Under the pieces are notes generated by a model. It had not been told where the DNA came from. It searched no databases and saw only the letters and a program-made list of their open reading frames with translations. Below are positions 1-11,361 of a stretch of DNA of 64,000 nt, piece after piece. The DNA comes from Trifolium pratense. Taxonomy: Eukaryota; Streptophyta; Magnoliopsida; Fabales; Fabaceae. Position 1 is the stretch's first letter, and the number at the start of each line of letters is the position of its first letter. A program made the translations under genes and the position numbers. The stretch lies in contig NC_060063.1 in NCBI RefSeq assembly GCF_020283565.1, positions 23,552,777-23,616,776 of the forward strand, written 5' to 3'.

Positions 1-396
1 CAAAGCTCTGAACCTCTGAACTGTGTTGTTGCACTTTTAGTTCAAATATTTAGTATTTGTTCTTCTAGGTTCTGATTAAGAGCTGTTGTATACATTCTAT
101 TATTCATTTCATTTGTACTTGAGCATTGTGGTGAAGTCTCTTGCTTGTGTGCTTGAGCAGTTGTAATCTTGTGTGATTATAGTGAAATCCCTTGGAAGTG
201 CAAGGGGACTGGACTACTCTCGTTTTGTGAGAGGAACCAGTATAAATTGCTTGTGTGATCTCTCTCTCTCTTAACTTGTTTTATTGTGTTATTTATCCGC
301 TGCTGTTGAAGTTAAGTTAAGAACTTGAAAAAGTTTTAAACTTGACTAAAACACAATTCAACCCCCCCCCCCCCTTCTTGTGTTTTCACACCTTCA
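1..396 (+). mobile_element. 3' portion of a Sirevirus-type LTR, cut by the window edge
   Basis: This matches the reverse complement of about 30701-31131, the LTR of the minus-strand Sirevirus, including the C-rich run near 361-374 and the terminal ACACCTTCA. It is therefore the last ~0.4 kb of a plus-oriented LTR whose start lies outside the window. No primer-binding site follows position 396, so this is either a solo LTR or the 3' LTR of an element upstream. The sequence immediately after it resembles CACTA transposase coding sequence. Confidence 0.85.
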
Positions 397-1478
397 TGTA
401 TGTTGGCTCACGCGGACTTCCTTGGCCTCGGCCTCTACCTCCCTCATTTATTCTGAATGGGGGGAGTGTCGCTCCCTCATTTACACAAACTGTTAAAATT
501 TATCTTTTTAAAAAAGATTTTTTTAAAAATTTCGGTTTTAAAAAAAAGAATATAAATATACTGTTTTTTTTTTTACTTTTTTCGAAATAATCAAATTTAA
601 ATATATTTGTTTTATTTTTTTTTCAAAAACAATAATTTTTATAAATAGTGATAAGAAAATATTAGTAACAAATTACAAAATACTAATTAATAACTATTAC
701 TAAGCATACGGTAAAAAAAAACTATCACTAAGTATTATAAATTAAAATTACGTTACTTACTTGGGTGCCGAGTAGATTCTTACTTGGCGCGCTCCTAGCC
801 CACGAACTCCGCTCCTAACCCACAACCTCCGACGACCACGATAATAAGACTTGCGAATAAAAATGGTAAACAACAAATATTAGAACATATACATTTAAAT
901 AACAAAACAAAAATTTTAACTTTGGAAAAGTAAAACACAACACTTACCACTTTTTGGATGAAAATATGAAAGTTGAAAGTATGAAATTTAAGAGAGAATT
1001 TAGAGAAAATTTAGAGAGAGAATGAAAATGTAAAAATGAAGTGAAAGTGGAATGAGTTATATATAGGAGAAGTAGGAGAAGTGAATTAATTATTAAGTGT
1101 AAGTGCAAGTGACCGTTGCATTCTTTTTCAAATTTCGAACATGCATTACTGGCGGCCAGCAGGCGCCAATAATGCACAACGGTCAAAGAATACTGACGGC
1201 CTGTAGCCGTCATAAAGTAACATGCATTACTGACGGCCATCATGCGCCATAAAAGCTCAACGGGGTTACCTGAAATACTGACGGCCTGTAGCCGTCACTA
1301 ATGCCTACGCGCTTTTTTGCAATACTGACGGCCTGTAGCCGTCACTAATGACCAGTCAGAATTTTTTCGTTCTTCAAGAAAGGAAAAATGCATTACTGAC
1401 GGATGAAATCCTTCATTAACGTAAAAATACATTACTGAGGGCTTTTAGCCCTCAATAAATTTGGTCAACAATATCATG
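397..1478 (-). mobile_element. Truncated CACTA-type DNA transposon (5' part, gene side on minus strand)
   Basis: Positions 1140-1445 hold repeated inverted units of the type ACTGACGGCC..GCCGTCA, the same kind of subterminal array as in the complete CACTA element at 8476-10025. Reading the minus strand, the array is followed by a TATA box (1057-1066), a short leader and a splice donor (GTAAGT at 942-947). At 397-445 there is a Gly/Arg-rich minus-strand frame that looks like the start of a CACTA transposase exon. The outer terminus near 1478-1488 is degenerate (TTTTCTTGTA without the final GTG). The inner part is missing because the LTR at 1-396 interrupts it. Class assignment is inference from array and layout. 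Confidence 0.6.
1057..1066 (-). promoter_or_regulatory. TATA box of CACTA remnant
   Basis: CTATATATAA on the minus strand lies between the palindromic array (1140-1445) and a consensus splice donor at 947. The same order is seen at 9525-9534 in the complete CACTA element. Confidence 0.5.
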
Positions 1479-2414
1479 TTTTCTTGTATTCATCAGCCTG
1501 AGGCGAAATTCTTATAGCCTGAGGCGGAAACATTAGTTACTTGCCTCATCTATAAAAGGGAGTTGGAGATCTGAAATTGGGGATCGAAAATTGACAAGAA
1601 AAATAGTTTTTTGAAGAGAATTGAGAGATCTAGGAGCTTGGAGGCAAGGATTGAAGTGTGGAAACACATCAAGATCAACTTGTAATCATGCTTTCTTTTA
1701 CCCTTTTGATTGTAATTTCTCATTTCACTATGTGTAACTAAATTTCCATGATTGGTCCTTAGGGGATTCTAATTACTATTTATCTTGAACAATGTGATTA
1801 TCATTTGATATGATCAATGAATTACGAAGTTAGTTTCTATTGATTATTCCTTGTGCTTAATGCTTTATATATATGATTTGGCCAATTATATGATGATTTC
1901 AATTATTTGTTTTACTATGAAAATAGGAATGAATTATTGATCTAGGAATAATTGATCAATTAACTTTCACTTAAGACATTTTAGATTGTTAATTGAGATT
2001 TAAAGGATAAAAGTTTTTATTCCTCACTTGATCATCGATCATCCTAAAAAATTAGGGATTAATGATCAAGGGAGAGGATTATGTTACCAAGACATTGGGC
2101 ATAATCAGTTGAGATTTAATCTAATCATGAAACTAAATTAAGTAATTTGTAATCATACATGAAATTACCAAGAAAAATAGTAATTAGATGAACCAACAAG
2201 GATCAATCGCTTCTCTTTCATCAATTTGAATTCTAAGTCATATTTAAGTTTCTGATCAAAATTTGAACCAAGCAAATTTTTCCCCTTGTTACAATTATGT
2301 TTATTTGTTTAAGTATGAGTTCAAAATCGTGTTTGAATCACAATAATCCCTGAGCAAAGAACGATTTTATACTACTTGACGACAATTTAGTATACTTGCT
2401 ATAAATTTCTATCA
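1475..2414 (+). mobile_element. Probable solo LTR of a Ty3/gypsy (Athila/Tat-like) element
   Basis: A TATA box (TATAAAAGGG at 1551-1560) is followed by a long AT-rich transcribed-looking region. The 3' end (TTTATACTACTTGACGACAA near 2363-2382, then ...CTATCA) has the character of the Athila LTR end at 54890-54941. No primer-binding site follows 2414, so no internal region is attached. The left boundary is uncertain and I could not find a target duplication. Confidence 0.5.
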
Positions 2415-2659
2415 ATGTGGTTTTTCAAATTTTATAAAGTGTAGAAGTTATTTTATAATAAATTATTTTGGCAAACTCTAGAGCACTAATTTCATCAAAG
2501 CGGTAGCTTGTCCTATATTACTTTCTTCATTATTCGAGTATGGAAGAGATTAAATTAACCTCTCCTTGTTGCTTCTTGTAGGCTTGCATCTGACCTGATT
2601 CGAGACTTTAATTTGTGCTGCAATATGCTTAATGTGAATCTTACGTCTGTTCACATGCT

Positions 2660-3148
2660 TACTTGGGAGAAACATTCCGCAAATTGACTATAAAGTGTAA
2701 TGTTGACGGATCTATTTTTATGATAGAAGGAAAATTCGGTATCAGTGTATGCTTTCGTGATAGCTCGGGTTCCTTTGTCAAAACATATACTATGATCTTT
2801 TTCTTTGTAGTTAGTGTTGCTGAATGTGAAGTTACTGCAATGAAGCATGCATGCTCTCGCGCTCGCATTGTCTAATGGCCTTTTGAGAGTAATATAATCT
2901 TCGAAAGTGACTGTCAACGGATTATGAATGGTATGCGTAATGACTTGTATGTAAATGAGTTTGACATTTTTCTATCAACTTGTATAGTTCCCTTCGCATT
3001 TTTATTTTTAATTACAATATATATAACTTTTGTTAGGAGGCAAGCTAATAGAGTCGCTCACAATTTTGTTAGGGGGACTTTATTTCAGCCTAGCCACAGT
3101 ATCATCATTATTATCCACCTAATTGTATCTCTGATATTATATTAAATG
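2660..3148 (+). pseudogene. RNase H-like domain pseudogene (non-LTR retrotransposon type)
   Basis: Two frames carry pieces of the RNase H-like domain (RVT_3 family) that occurs at the C-terminus of plant LINE ORF2 and as orphan copies. The first (about 2663-2872) has the GKFGISVCFRDSSGSFV and VAECEVTAMKHA stretches. The second (about 2924-3146) has the FVRRQANRVAH stretch near the domain end. They are separated by a stop after the Arg-rich segment and a frame change near 2870-2925, so no intact product is possible. I see no reverse transcriptase upstream, so it is an isolated fragment. The family assignment rests on pattern recognition. Confidence 0.6.
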
Positions 3149-3246
3149 AAATGCAATTAGTTCATTTTGCTTAATATTTAATCTTTTCTTTCAAAGAATA
3201 TAAAACATACTATTTATACATATTTGATAAATGATGAACCTATAAA

Positions 3247-4234
3247 GGCTTAAATGCAGTTTTACCCCCTGTTTTGATTAAATCGGAATTTTACCTCCCC
3301 TGTTTTAAAATGAGGACTTTTACCCCCCTTATTTTATAATTTTTTGGACCCCCCCCCCCTAAAATTCGGCTTTCGAGTCACAACTTCAAAGCTCCGCACA
3401 TAACTCAATTTGGATCAATAATTCACCAAACGGATACCGAAATGATCGTAATCGAGTTAGATTTCCACAGAATCAAACTCCACTAAATTTGGAGTTACAG
3501 AGAGAGATTAATTACTGTTTTAGTGTAGGTATGTCCCCCAAAATTCTGCACACAATCTGCTTTCGTGTCACAAATTCAAAGTTTCGCACACAACTCAATT
3601 TGGATCAATAATTCACCAAACGGATACCGAAATGACTCTAATCGAGTTATCTTTCCACAGATTCAAACCCCACTAAATTTGGAGTTACAAAGAGAGATTA
3701 ATTACAGTTTTAGTGAAGGTCTGTCCAATTACTCATTTTGCAGAAATCTACTTCTGACCTTTAAATTCAACATCATCTACCAAACACATCGTAACTCCAA
3801 ATTCGATGAAATTGAAATGAAAACAAGGGTAATTTCATTAGCTTTCTAGACATGTAAATGCTATTAAAAAATCAGCCACAGGGTGAGAGACATGACAAAA
3901 ATACCAGTAGTAGTTCCATACAATAATTAATTTGGACAGACCTTCACTAAAACGGTAATTAATCTCTCTCTGTAACTCCAAATTTAGTGGAGTTTGATTC
4001 TATGGAAAACTAACTCGATTGCGGTCATTTCGGTACAAGTTTGGTGAATTATGGATCCAAATTGAATTTTGTGCGAAGCTTTAAAGTTGAGACTCGAAAG
4101 CAGATTTTTTGTAGAATTTTGGTGAGAGGGCAAAATCCAAAAAATTATAAAACAGGGGATAAAAGTCCGCATTTTAAAACACGGAGTTAAAATTCCGATT
4201 TAATCAAAACAGGGGGCAAAACTGCATTTAAGCC
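3247..4234. mobile_element. Foldback element with ~300-bp inverted arms
   Basis: The ends are inverted copies beginning GGCTTAAATGCAG and continuing through C/T-rich text with repeated runs of C. The inverted similarity extends deep into both arms (3362-3540 against 3936-4110 reversed). The left arm is itself a tandem duplication of about 196 bp (3362-3557 and 3558-3730). TATAAA flanks both ends (3241-3246 and 4235-4240) and may be the target duplication. The frames at 3565-3849 and 3984-4172 lie wholly in the arms and are not genes. A Mutator-like origin is possible but not shown. Confidence 0.7.
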
Positions 4235-4279
4235 TATAAAAAAATATATAGTAAGTAATAGATCAAGTGAGTTTTATTT

Positions 4280-4408
4280 ATATTTTTTTTACGGCAGTCT
4301 AGTAACTAAACTCACATTATAAGTATTGATATATGAAGAATATAGAATTCGAACATTGACTCCTTTAATAATATTGCTAGAAACTACTAACTGAGCTACT
4401 CTTTTTTT
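4280..4408 (-). repeat. Candidate tRNA-derived SINE
   Basis: On the minus strand an A-box-like GTAGCTCAGTTAGTAGT (near 4388-4405) is followed about 40 bp later by a B-box-like TGTTCGAATTC (near 4350-4360). An A-rich tail follows at about 4270-4292. The spacing suits a pol III promoter. No target duplication was resolved. Confidence 0.35.
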
Positions 4409-4719
4409 TAAACGATAAATATATTATTATTAATAATCATGTCTCTGCACAAGACAAACAGAGATCAGTAAAAGAGGAATTACACCACTAACTGAACCAA
4501 TCTTATAGATACAATATGATACATTTCACAACCTATCAATTTTCAATATATACCTCACATTAAGAAAATGTTTTTTTTTTAAGAAATAGACTAATTAAGT
4601 TGACCGATATTTTTTCAATTTTTATAAGTTAAATGAATAAATTGTTACTCGGGGTATTTTGCAAATTTAAAAATCTAAATTGTTTCGCAAGGTATTAAAA
4701 TGACTTTTTTTTAAGTTAC

Positions 4720-4806
4720 TAGGTTTAGTGATGAGGAATTTAGGTAGTATACATGAAGTCTTATGTTCGATTCTCATTGATAATATTGTAAAAAAAAAAA
4801 AAAAAC
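4720..4806 (+). repeat. Candidate SINE-like fragment with poly(A)
   Basis: A B-box-like TGTTCGATTCTC (4761-4774) lies ahead of a 15-base A run at about 4791-4805. The upstream part looks like a decayed A box. This is weak evidence. Confidence 0.3.
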
Positions 4807-6612
4807 TTTTTTTTCTACCGTAAGTAACCATTAAAATGCCTATCTTACTCTAATCTAATTTTTTTAATGTTTTGTAAGGTATTAAAATCAGAGAATAACT
4901 AAACTATATACATCTTGTTTCGTTACATGTTTGAATCTTATGGCATCATCAAGTTATCCTAAACTACTTTCAAAGCTTATTCTCATGCACATTCATTAGT
5001 AGGCAATATAGCCAAACAAATTAAAATATTGTTTAATTATATTATTAGTTGAAATTAACGAACCATGCATTATAATTTAGAATACGATGGCTATGTATTA
5101 ACGTATTTGAATTAGGATTAGCAAGTTGTTTCATTACGTAACAAGAATTTGATATTTGGTCTTATCCAAAAGTTATGGAAGTCAAGAACGTGTTTTTATA
5201 GATTTTAATTATGATTTTATGTTAAATAATAGATAAAGAATTAACATTGGATTATATTTTTTTGAAGTAATTTTGAAAGGTTCCGACTTTCGAATTGAAA
5301 TTGGAATGTACAAAACATGCATAATTCTGCAGATTTATTAATTTGAAGGATTGACAATATCATTGGACTTATTTTGTATGTTCTGTCGTTTAATTGTAGT
5401 TATGGATGATGAATAAAATCTGTCAGACAAATTGAAACTCGATATTGTCAAACCATTGATTTGAAGGCTAACATTGATCACTTTAAAAAACGTTTTTCGA
5501 AACTTGATATTAATAACTTGCTCCAAAGACAAAGAGTCAAATGAATTACAACTAATTGTTTTTTGAACAACTATTCAACTAATTATTAATATCACTATAA
5601 ATTTTAAATTTATTTCAAAAATATATGTGGTACAATTAAACTCATAATAAAAGTGAGAATAAATAAAGTTACAATTTTTTTGGAATTTTCCTACATTATA
5701 TTTCAGATTGGCTAAGACTCATTTTTGTACTAGACTGGATCATCTTTAGTCACTAGCGCTTGGGCGGACCATAATATGGACACGCCCTAAAGCCACACTG
5801 AATAAGTTTTGAGTGTCCCATTATGACCGTCGGATGAAGGAATTTAGACAATCTCCCTACATGATATGTTCATGACGACAACCGTCTATAGGAAGATTTC
5901 TAGGACCTAAAACATTAATTTTCTGCACTATAAAGTTTAACTCATCCTCTATATATAGTGAGTAATTTAATTAGTTACATGTGAATAGTTAATCAACCTC
6001 ACTTAGGTCAAGTCTAAATGGAAATTTCTTTCTCCAACTCCTACATATGCTATTTTCCTTCATAATAAGACAATTATATATGTCTCTATTTGAAACAATC
6101 CTTCTATTTTGGCTAATTAATGTTTGAGTATGAGATAACTACAAAATTAGAATTTCCAAAATCAAACATAAGACAATAATTTTCTCAAAGCAAAGGCAAT
6201 ACAAATCACACTTTGCTAGTCTAAAATTAATAAGCTAAGGTTGAATCTCATCATATGTGTAATTAGTGGCATTGGTTTTTCTTTTAATTAGCTAAAAGAT
6301 TATCATACTTAAAGACTAATGCAAACAAAACATGATTTTTCTTTTAATGGAAAAACCAATATATGTATTCACTTAATTGTTACGGGTTGGAAAAATCTTC
6401 TCTCCATTTTGAGGCAATGACCTATGAAATATAACAATAGGTGGTCATTTAATTTAACTTCTATTTGCACACCTTTAACTTGTGGCTGTGAGGAGTTGAG
6501 AGTAAACCTTTGAAGCATCCTTAACAATTTTTTATTTTGCAAGAAAACATCCATAATTTTGAAATCATGTTTTTTTTTTCAACATCATAAAACTTCTTTG
6601 GTCGAACATCAT
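4807..6612. other. AT-rich stretch, no gene seen
   Basis: Only short frames rich in stop codons occur. A TATA-like CTATATATAG lies at 5949-5958, after a less AT-rich stretch (5740-5890), but no coding frame or RNA fold that I can recognise follows it. Confidence 0.6.
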
Positions 6613-6622
6613 AAAACTTCAC

Positions 6623-6833
6623 GAAAAATTCTATTCCTCTATGACTCTCTTTTCATCCCAAATTTCCATTTTTGTCCTTACGAAAATTTCGGAACGTATT
6701 TTTCGAAGTTTTTCTAGTTCAAATATTATTTTTAACGGCAAAAAAAATGAAAAATGAGTTCCAAATTTTTTACGTATGGCCAAAAATATAAATTCATGGA
6801 AAAAAGAGAATCATAGGAGGAAGAGAATTTTTC
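6623..6833. mobile_element. 211-bp Mutator-like MITE
   Basis: The termini are inverted (GAAAAATTCT at both ends, similarity continuing about 35 bp). A perfect 9-bp duplication AAACTTCAC flanks the element (6614-6622 and 6834-6842). The 9-bp length is the Mutator-superfamily hallmark. It has no coding capacity. Confidence 0.85.
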
Positions 6834-6865
6834 AAACTTCACTCAAGTAATAATAATGATAATAT

Positions 6866-7122
6866 GAAAATTTCTCATCTCACTCACTCACTTTCTCACC
6901 TATCCCCTGTTTTTCCATTTTTACCCTTGGTCAAAAAATTCAGAACGCGTTTACCGAATTTTTTTTGCCTTTAAAAACAACTTCGGAATGTGTTTTCCGA
7001 ATTTTTTTTCAAATTTGAACTAAAGAAATTCGGAAAACGCGTTCCAAATTTTTTGACCAAGGGCAAAAATGGAAAAATAGGGGGTAGGTGAGAAAGTGAG
7101 TGGGTGGGATGAAAAATTTTCC
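6866..7122. mobile_element. 257-bp palindromic MITE
   Basis: The two halves are inverted copies: left GAAAATTTCTCATC.. and right ..GATGAAAAATTTTCC. They share internal blocks including the CACTCACTTTCTCACCTA stretch and its complement. AATAT flanks both sides (6861-6865 and 7123-7127) and may be a duplication, although the flank is low-complexity. The small frames at 6971-7180 and 7096-7308 come from this palindrome. Confidence 0.75.
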
Positions 7123-7127
7123 AATAT

Positions 7128-7724
7128 AATAACAGGATGTGATGGATTAGACAATGTAAGGAACTGGGCTTTGCCCTCATTTTTCACTCAAAAGAAAAGT
7201 GAAATTCTATCCACACCCACCTATCTTGCACGCTTCTCGTATTTAACTATTTATCAAAATACTCCAATTGTTGATATTATTCATACAAGTTTTCTTTTAA
7301 GATTTTAAAATCTGAATGGCAAGAAAATTTATTATTCTGAAAATTACAAATTTTATACACCGAGTTTTAAAATCTGAATGGCATCGAAAACACAATAATT
7401 AAGAAACCTAATTTTCATATATACTAATGAACAAATCAAACAAAAGACAATAACAATAACAAAATCAGAAATTAACATGAAATTTAATGATTAAGATTAA
7501 AGACATAAATTATAAACAAAAATTAAACATCAACAAGATCATGGATGAGCCAAACTATTGAACGAACAAACCTTTAAATGTCTTGGTAAGAAATAAGCTT
7601 ACCTCAATATTAAAATTATTATAATATATTGGGACGAATTAAACTTGCCTTAATACCATGAGCAAATTTGACTAATTTATGTATTTTGTACATTTGAATT
7701 ATAGAATCCAAACGTGGTAAATTC
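7128..7724. other. AT-rich stretch, no gene seen
   Basis: No frame, repeat boundary or RNA gene could be supported here. Confidence 0.6.
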
Positions 7725-8116
7725 ATTTTTCATAATTTAAATGTGCAAAGTGGTGATCAAGGCCTGCATTGCATTTTTCCAAGAAAGGGTTGCTTCGGCT
7801 AACATAAAAATGTGTAACCGGATGTTGATTTTCTTGAATCAACACAACCCGCAAAGTATTTATTAGAGTAACCTTTGACCTCCAAATTTTTAGTTTGCTT
7901 ATACATAAGTAAGTAATTTTTGGTTCCTTGAAGGTACCTAATTTCTTTGCTGATTTCCAGTGTTCCATATCTAGATTACTCTAATATATGTCTAACATCC
8001 CAATTGCAAACACAATGTTAGGTCATGTGCAAACCTGAACATACATTAGGCTTCCAACGAAAGCATATGAACCATTTGATCCCTCACAAAACTGTTCTTC
8101 GGGCATTGGTCCAAAT

Positions 8117-8433
8117 CAGTGGCGGAGCTAGCATAATTTTTTGGGGAGGGCCATGTTTGATAAAAAAAAATTAAGGTTGAAAACAATAAAACATGACTTT
8201 TTGTTAAAAAAAATAGTTAAAAATAAAGTTTGCTAGGCGCAAGAATCGAACAGGCGACTGGACGAGATTCTTAACCAATAAAATGTATCATATTGTTGTT
8301 AAATATATGCAACTATTAATATATATAATACAAGTCCAAGCTAAAAATATGTCTATATACCTATAAAAAATAAATTTTTTGAAACTTGGGACGGGCCATG
8401 GCCCTGCCCAGCCCTCAAGTGGCTCCGCCCCTG
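8117..8433. mobile_element. 317-bp hAT-type MITE
   Basis: The ends CAGTGGCGGAGC.. and ..GGCTCCGCCCCTG are inverted copies. A perfect 8-bp duplication GTCCAAAT flanks the element (8109-8116 and 8434-8441). The 8-bp duplication and CAG..CTG-type ends fit the hAT superfamily. It sits inside the dead copia pol. Confidence 0.9.
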
Positions 8434-8475
8434 GTCCAAATGGAACCCATCACCCTTCATAATGGGTGCTACATT

Positions 8476-10025
8476 CACTACAAGAAAAACACCAATTATT
8501 GGCGGCCAAAAACCGTCAGAAACAGCCAAAAACCGCCAGAAACAGCCAAATTAGTGGCGGATTACTGGCGGCCACGATACACCAGTAATTAAGGCGAAGG
8601 TAACACTACTGGCGGCCAAAGCCGTCGAAAACTGAATTGACGAGACTTACTGGCGGCCCAGACCGCCACAAAGTAACAACGGTCAATTCAAAGACCAAAG
8701 ACGTTACTGGCGGCCTTGACCGCCGCAAAATTTAGTGTCAGAAAGGACAGTTCCATTTGCAGGTTGCGACAGAGCTACTGGCGGCCAGGACCGCCACTAA
8801 TTTTGCCCAGATTTTGACCATTTAGCGACGGTTTGGACCGCCACTACAGCCTTTTCGAATTTTTTTTAAAAAAAAACGTTTTTAATTAATTATTTTGTTT
8901 TTAAAAAACCGTTTTTTTAAATATTAATTGCTTTAAAAAAACATTTTAATTTATTTAAATATAAAATTTAATAATTAATTATTTTGTTTTAAAAAACATT
9001 TTTTTAAATATTAATTGCTTTAAAAAAACATTTTAATTTATTTTAATATAAAATTTAATATTTTTAATAATTTTGTTTATATTTATTTTAAAAAAACTTT
9101 TTTTATTTAATATAAAAATAAGACAGAATTATTTAAAATATTAATAATTAAACATAAATTAATTTGTTGACCCAAAAATAACAACATAAATTAAAAATTC
9201 GATAATAAACGATGAAATACGAACTATGTACAAATCGCCAGACAAAATAACACTTGCTACAATAAAATTTAAAAACTAACTATTAGCATAAACACAATTT
9301 ATCATATCAATATAAACATCAAATATTAAACTTGCATGAATATTAGAGAAATACTTACCAAAATGAAGAAAAACAAGAGTGAAATGATAAAAAGTTGGAG
9401 AATTTTTAGAGAGTGAAATGATAAAAGTTGAAATGATAAAGAGTTAAGAATTTTTAGAGAGATGTTGGAGAAATTTTAGATAGAGAAAGGATTGCAGGAA
9501 ATGAGAGTTGTGAAGTGAAGGAAGATATATATAGAGGGGGATGAAATTCGTAAAAATCTGGACTTGGAGCTTATTGGCGGTCAAAGCCGCCACTAAGCCC
9601 CAACGGTCATTTTTTTTTTTCAAATTCCAACAACTTTGCGGCGGCCCAGGCCGCCATTAATGGTTGGGCAAGTTTCAAGAACATTACCGGCGGTCAAAAC
9701 CGCCACTAAGTCCTCCAACGGCTACTTTTTTATATTCCCAAGATTTTGTGGCGGCCTAGGCCGCCAGTAAGGTCTGAAGGCGTCAGTTTTTTTTTATTTT
9801 TTTTTTATATTCTTGCTTAGGTAGTGGCGGCCTGGACCGCCAGTAATTAAAAAGAGAATTACTGATGGCCAGGACCGCTAATAAATTCAAATTTTTTTAT
9901 TTAAATATTATTTGATTAGTTTGTGGCGGTTTTGTTTAATTATTGGGGGCTTAGGCCGCCAGTAAGCTACTGAGGGCCAAAACCGCCAGTAATTTTCGCC
10001 GATAAATGAATATTTTCTTGTAGTG
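8476..10025 (-). mobile_element. Complete non-autonomous CACTA element, 1550 bp
   Basis: The termini are CACTACAAGAAAA and its complement TTTTCTTGTAGTG, flanked by the 3-bp duplication ATT (8473-8475 and 10026-10028). Subterminal arrays of TGGCGGCC..GACCGCCA-type units occupy about 8498-8850 and 9570-10005; in En/Spm such repeats bind the element-encoded TNPA-type protein. On the minus strand the right-hand array is followed by a TATA box (9525-9534), a purine/pyrimidine-biased leader and a splice donor (GTAAGT at 9353-9358). The autonomous element's promoter and first exon thus appear retained while the transposase exons are gone. The middle (8860-9330) is AT-rich without a frame. Confidence 0.93.
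9525..9534 (-). promoter_or_regulatory. TATA box in the CACTA element
   Basis: CTATATATAT on the minus strand lies just inside the right-hand palindrome array. A leader and a splice donor (9358) follow. Confidence 0.55.
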
Positions 10026-10151
10026 ATTTTGTGAACAATCTTTCATGTGAAATCTCTCTAAGACCTTATTGATATCAAAACTCATAGAGAGAAATTGTTT
10101 CACCATATAACAACATTTATGATTGGTAGCAAGTAAAATGTCATCGACATA

Positions 10152-10194
10152 CTCCCTCCGACTTTATTTATAAGCAAAAGTCAACAAAAAAAAA
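10152..10194 (+). repeat. Stowaway-like terminus (CTCCCTCCG), partner end not found
   Basis: CTCCCTCCG after a TA dinucleotide resembles the Stowaway MITE terminus seen at 12598. I could not find the matching inverted end, so the element is truncated or rearranged by the repeat that follows. Confidence 0.4.
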
Positions 10195-10327
10195 TTGGAC
10201 TCAAATAAATAAAAGTTACCAAAATCAACTTTATTTAATGATATTCTTCTAAAATTGTCCCTCGTTAATTGTTCTACTTTTTGACATGACTGTATAGTCT
10301 CAATGTAGATTTAGTGTCTGTTTGATA
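10195..10327 (+). repeat. Left copy of a 133-bp direct repeat flanking a 0.9-kb repeat
   Basis: It begins TTGGACTCAAATAA and ends GTGTCTGTTTGATA. The right copy at 11229-11361 has the same length with a few substitutions. Confidence 0.75.
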
Positions 10328-10328
10328 C

Positions 10329-11220
10329 AAATGTTTCAATAATAAAAAGATACTAATTGAAACGTGACAATAATTGGCGTATCAATTAACTTCTGAAAAT
10401 AAACGACATTAAATATATTAATTAAATTTCAAGGTAAGAAATATGAAAATATAAATGTGTCAATAATAGAAATATAGTAATTGAAACGTGACAATAATAT
10501 TTTCTTAGCCAACAATTCAAAAATTAATTAGAATAGTTTAAATTACTTTGAATATAATATTCATTCTATATTATACCTTAACGTATTCGTTTCATAATGT
10601 TCATTCTCAATTTTTTGCTAATATTTTGAACAACTCTAAATTATTTTGAATTATGTGAACATTGCATCTTCAGCTTGTTGTTCTCGTTCTCCAATTATGC
10701 TACAATAATGTGAACATTGCAAATTATTTTATCATATTTTTTACTAATGTGACAATAATGTTAATTCTAGATTTTTATTATATATTTTTTAATAATGAAG
10801 TGTTGTAATCAAATAATGGTTGACCTAATAAATTAAAAATATATGGACATGATTTATTTCTTTAAACGGTTATAAAAATAAAAAATTAAACTTAGATTTT
10901 TATTATATATTTTTGAGCTAGTATTTGTTGTACAAAAAAAAACGATAAAAAAGATTTTATTATATATATTTTTCATAATGATAGTGTTTCATTAAACAGT
11001 TGAGATTAGAGGAAGATTAAAGGGACCATATAAAAAAGGAATGTAATTAAACTGTTGATATTAGAAGAAGAGTGAGGGGACCACATAGAAAAAGATAGGA
11101 AAAATGAAATTAGGGTAAAGTTAGCTTTTTGGAACAAGCTTAGAATATATAAGAGATATTATAAAACCGAAAAAAATCAATTAACAATTGATTCAGTGGT
11201 GATTGATGTTGCACTTTGTA
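10329..11220. repeat. Unclassified 0.9-kb dispersed repeat, copy 1
   Basis: It is highly similar along its length to 14092-14984. It starts at TGTTTCAATAATAAAAAG and ends at GTTGCACTTTGTA. A TATA-like AATATATAAG lies about 70 bp from the right end, which is reminiscent of a solo LTR, but there is no consistent target duplication and no coding frame. It sits between two 133-bp direct repeats. Confidence 0.75.
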
Positions 11221-11228
11221 GGAAAAAT

Positions 11229-11361
11229 TTGGACTCAAATAATAAAAAGTTACCAAAATTAACTTTATTTAATGATATTCTTCTAAAAGTGTCCCTCGTT
11301 AATTATTTTACTTTTTGACATGACTGCATAGTCTCAATGTAGATTTAGTGTCTGTTTGATA
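11229..11361 (+). repeat. Right copy of the 133-bp direct repeat
   Basis: It matches 10195-10327 in order and length. The sequence beyond each copy differs. Confidence 0.75.

Larger units (their letters stand above)
7725..10151 (-). pseudogene. Dead Ty1/copia pol (RT to RNase H) split by two DNA transposons
   Basis: On the minus strand, 10151-10029 encodes an RT piece with the VDDILLATNH form of the YVDD active site. After the CACTA element (10025-8476), the copia reading resumes at 8475-8434 and continues past the hAT MITE (8433-8117) through 8108-7980 as the stretch that normally links RT to RNase H. It reaches the HWKSAKK region at about 7960-7725. Frames are broken by stops and shifts. 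The retrotransposon was therefore present first and was later hit by two cut-and-paste elements. Its LTRs are not recognisable in the window. Confidence 0.7.

Noticed and set aside
342..590. 82-codon frame near the left edge
   Set aside because: It crosses the LTR/CACTA junction and poly-T tracts, so it is a chance frame.
1478..1490. Intact CACTA terminus at the right end of the truncated element
   Set aside because: TTTTCTTGTA is present but the final GTG is not, and a candidate LTR start overlaps the same bases.
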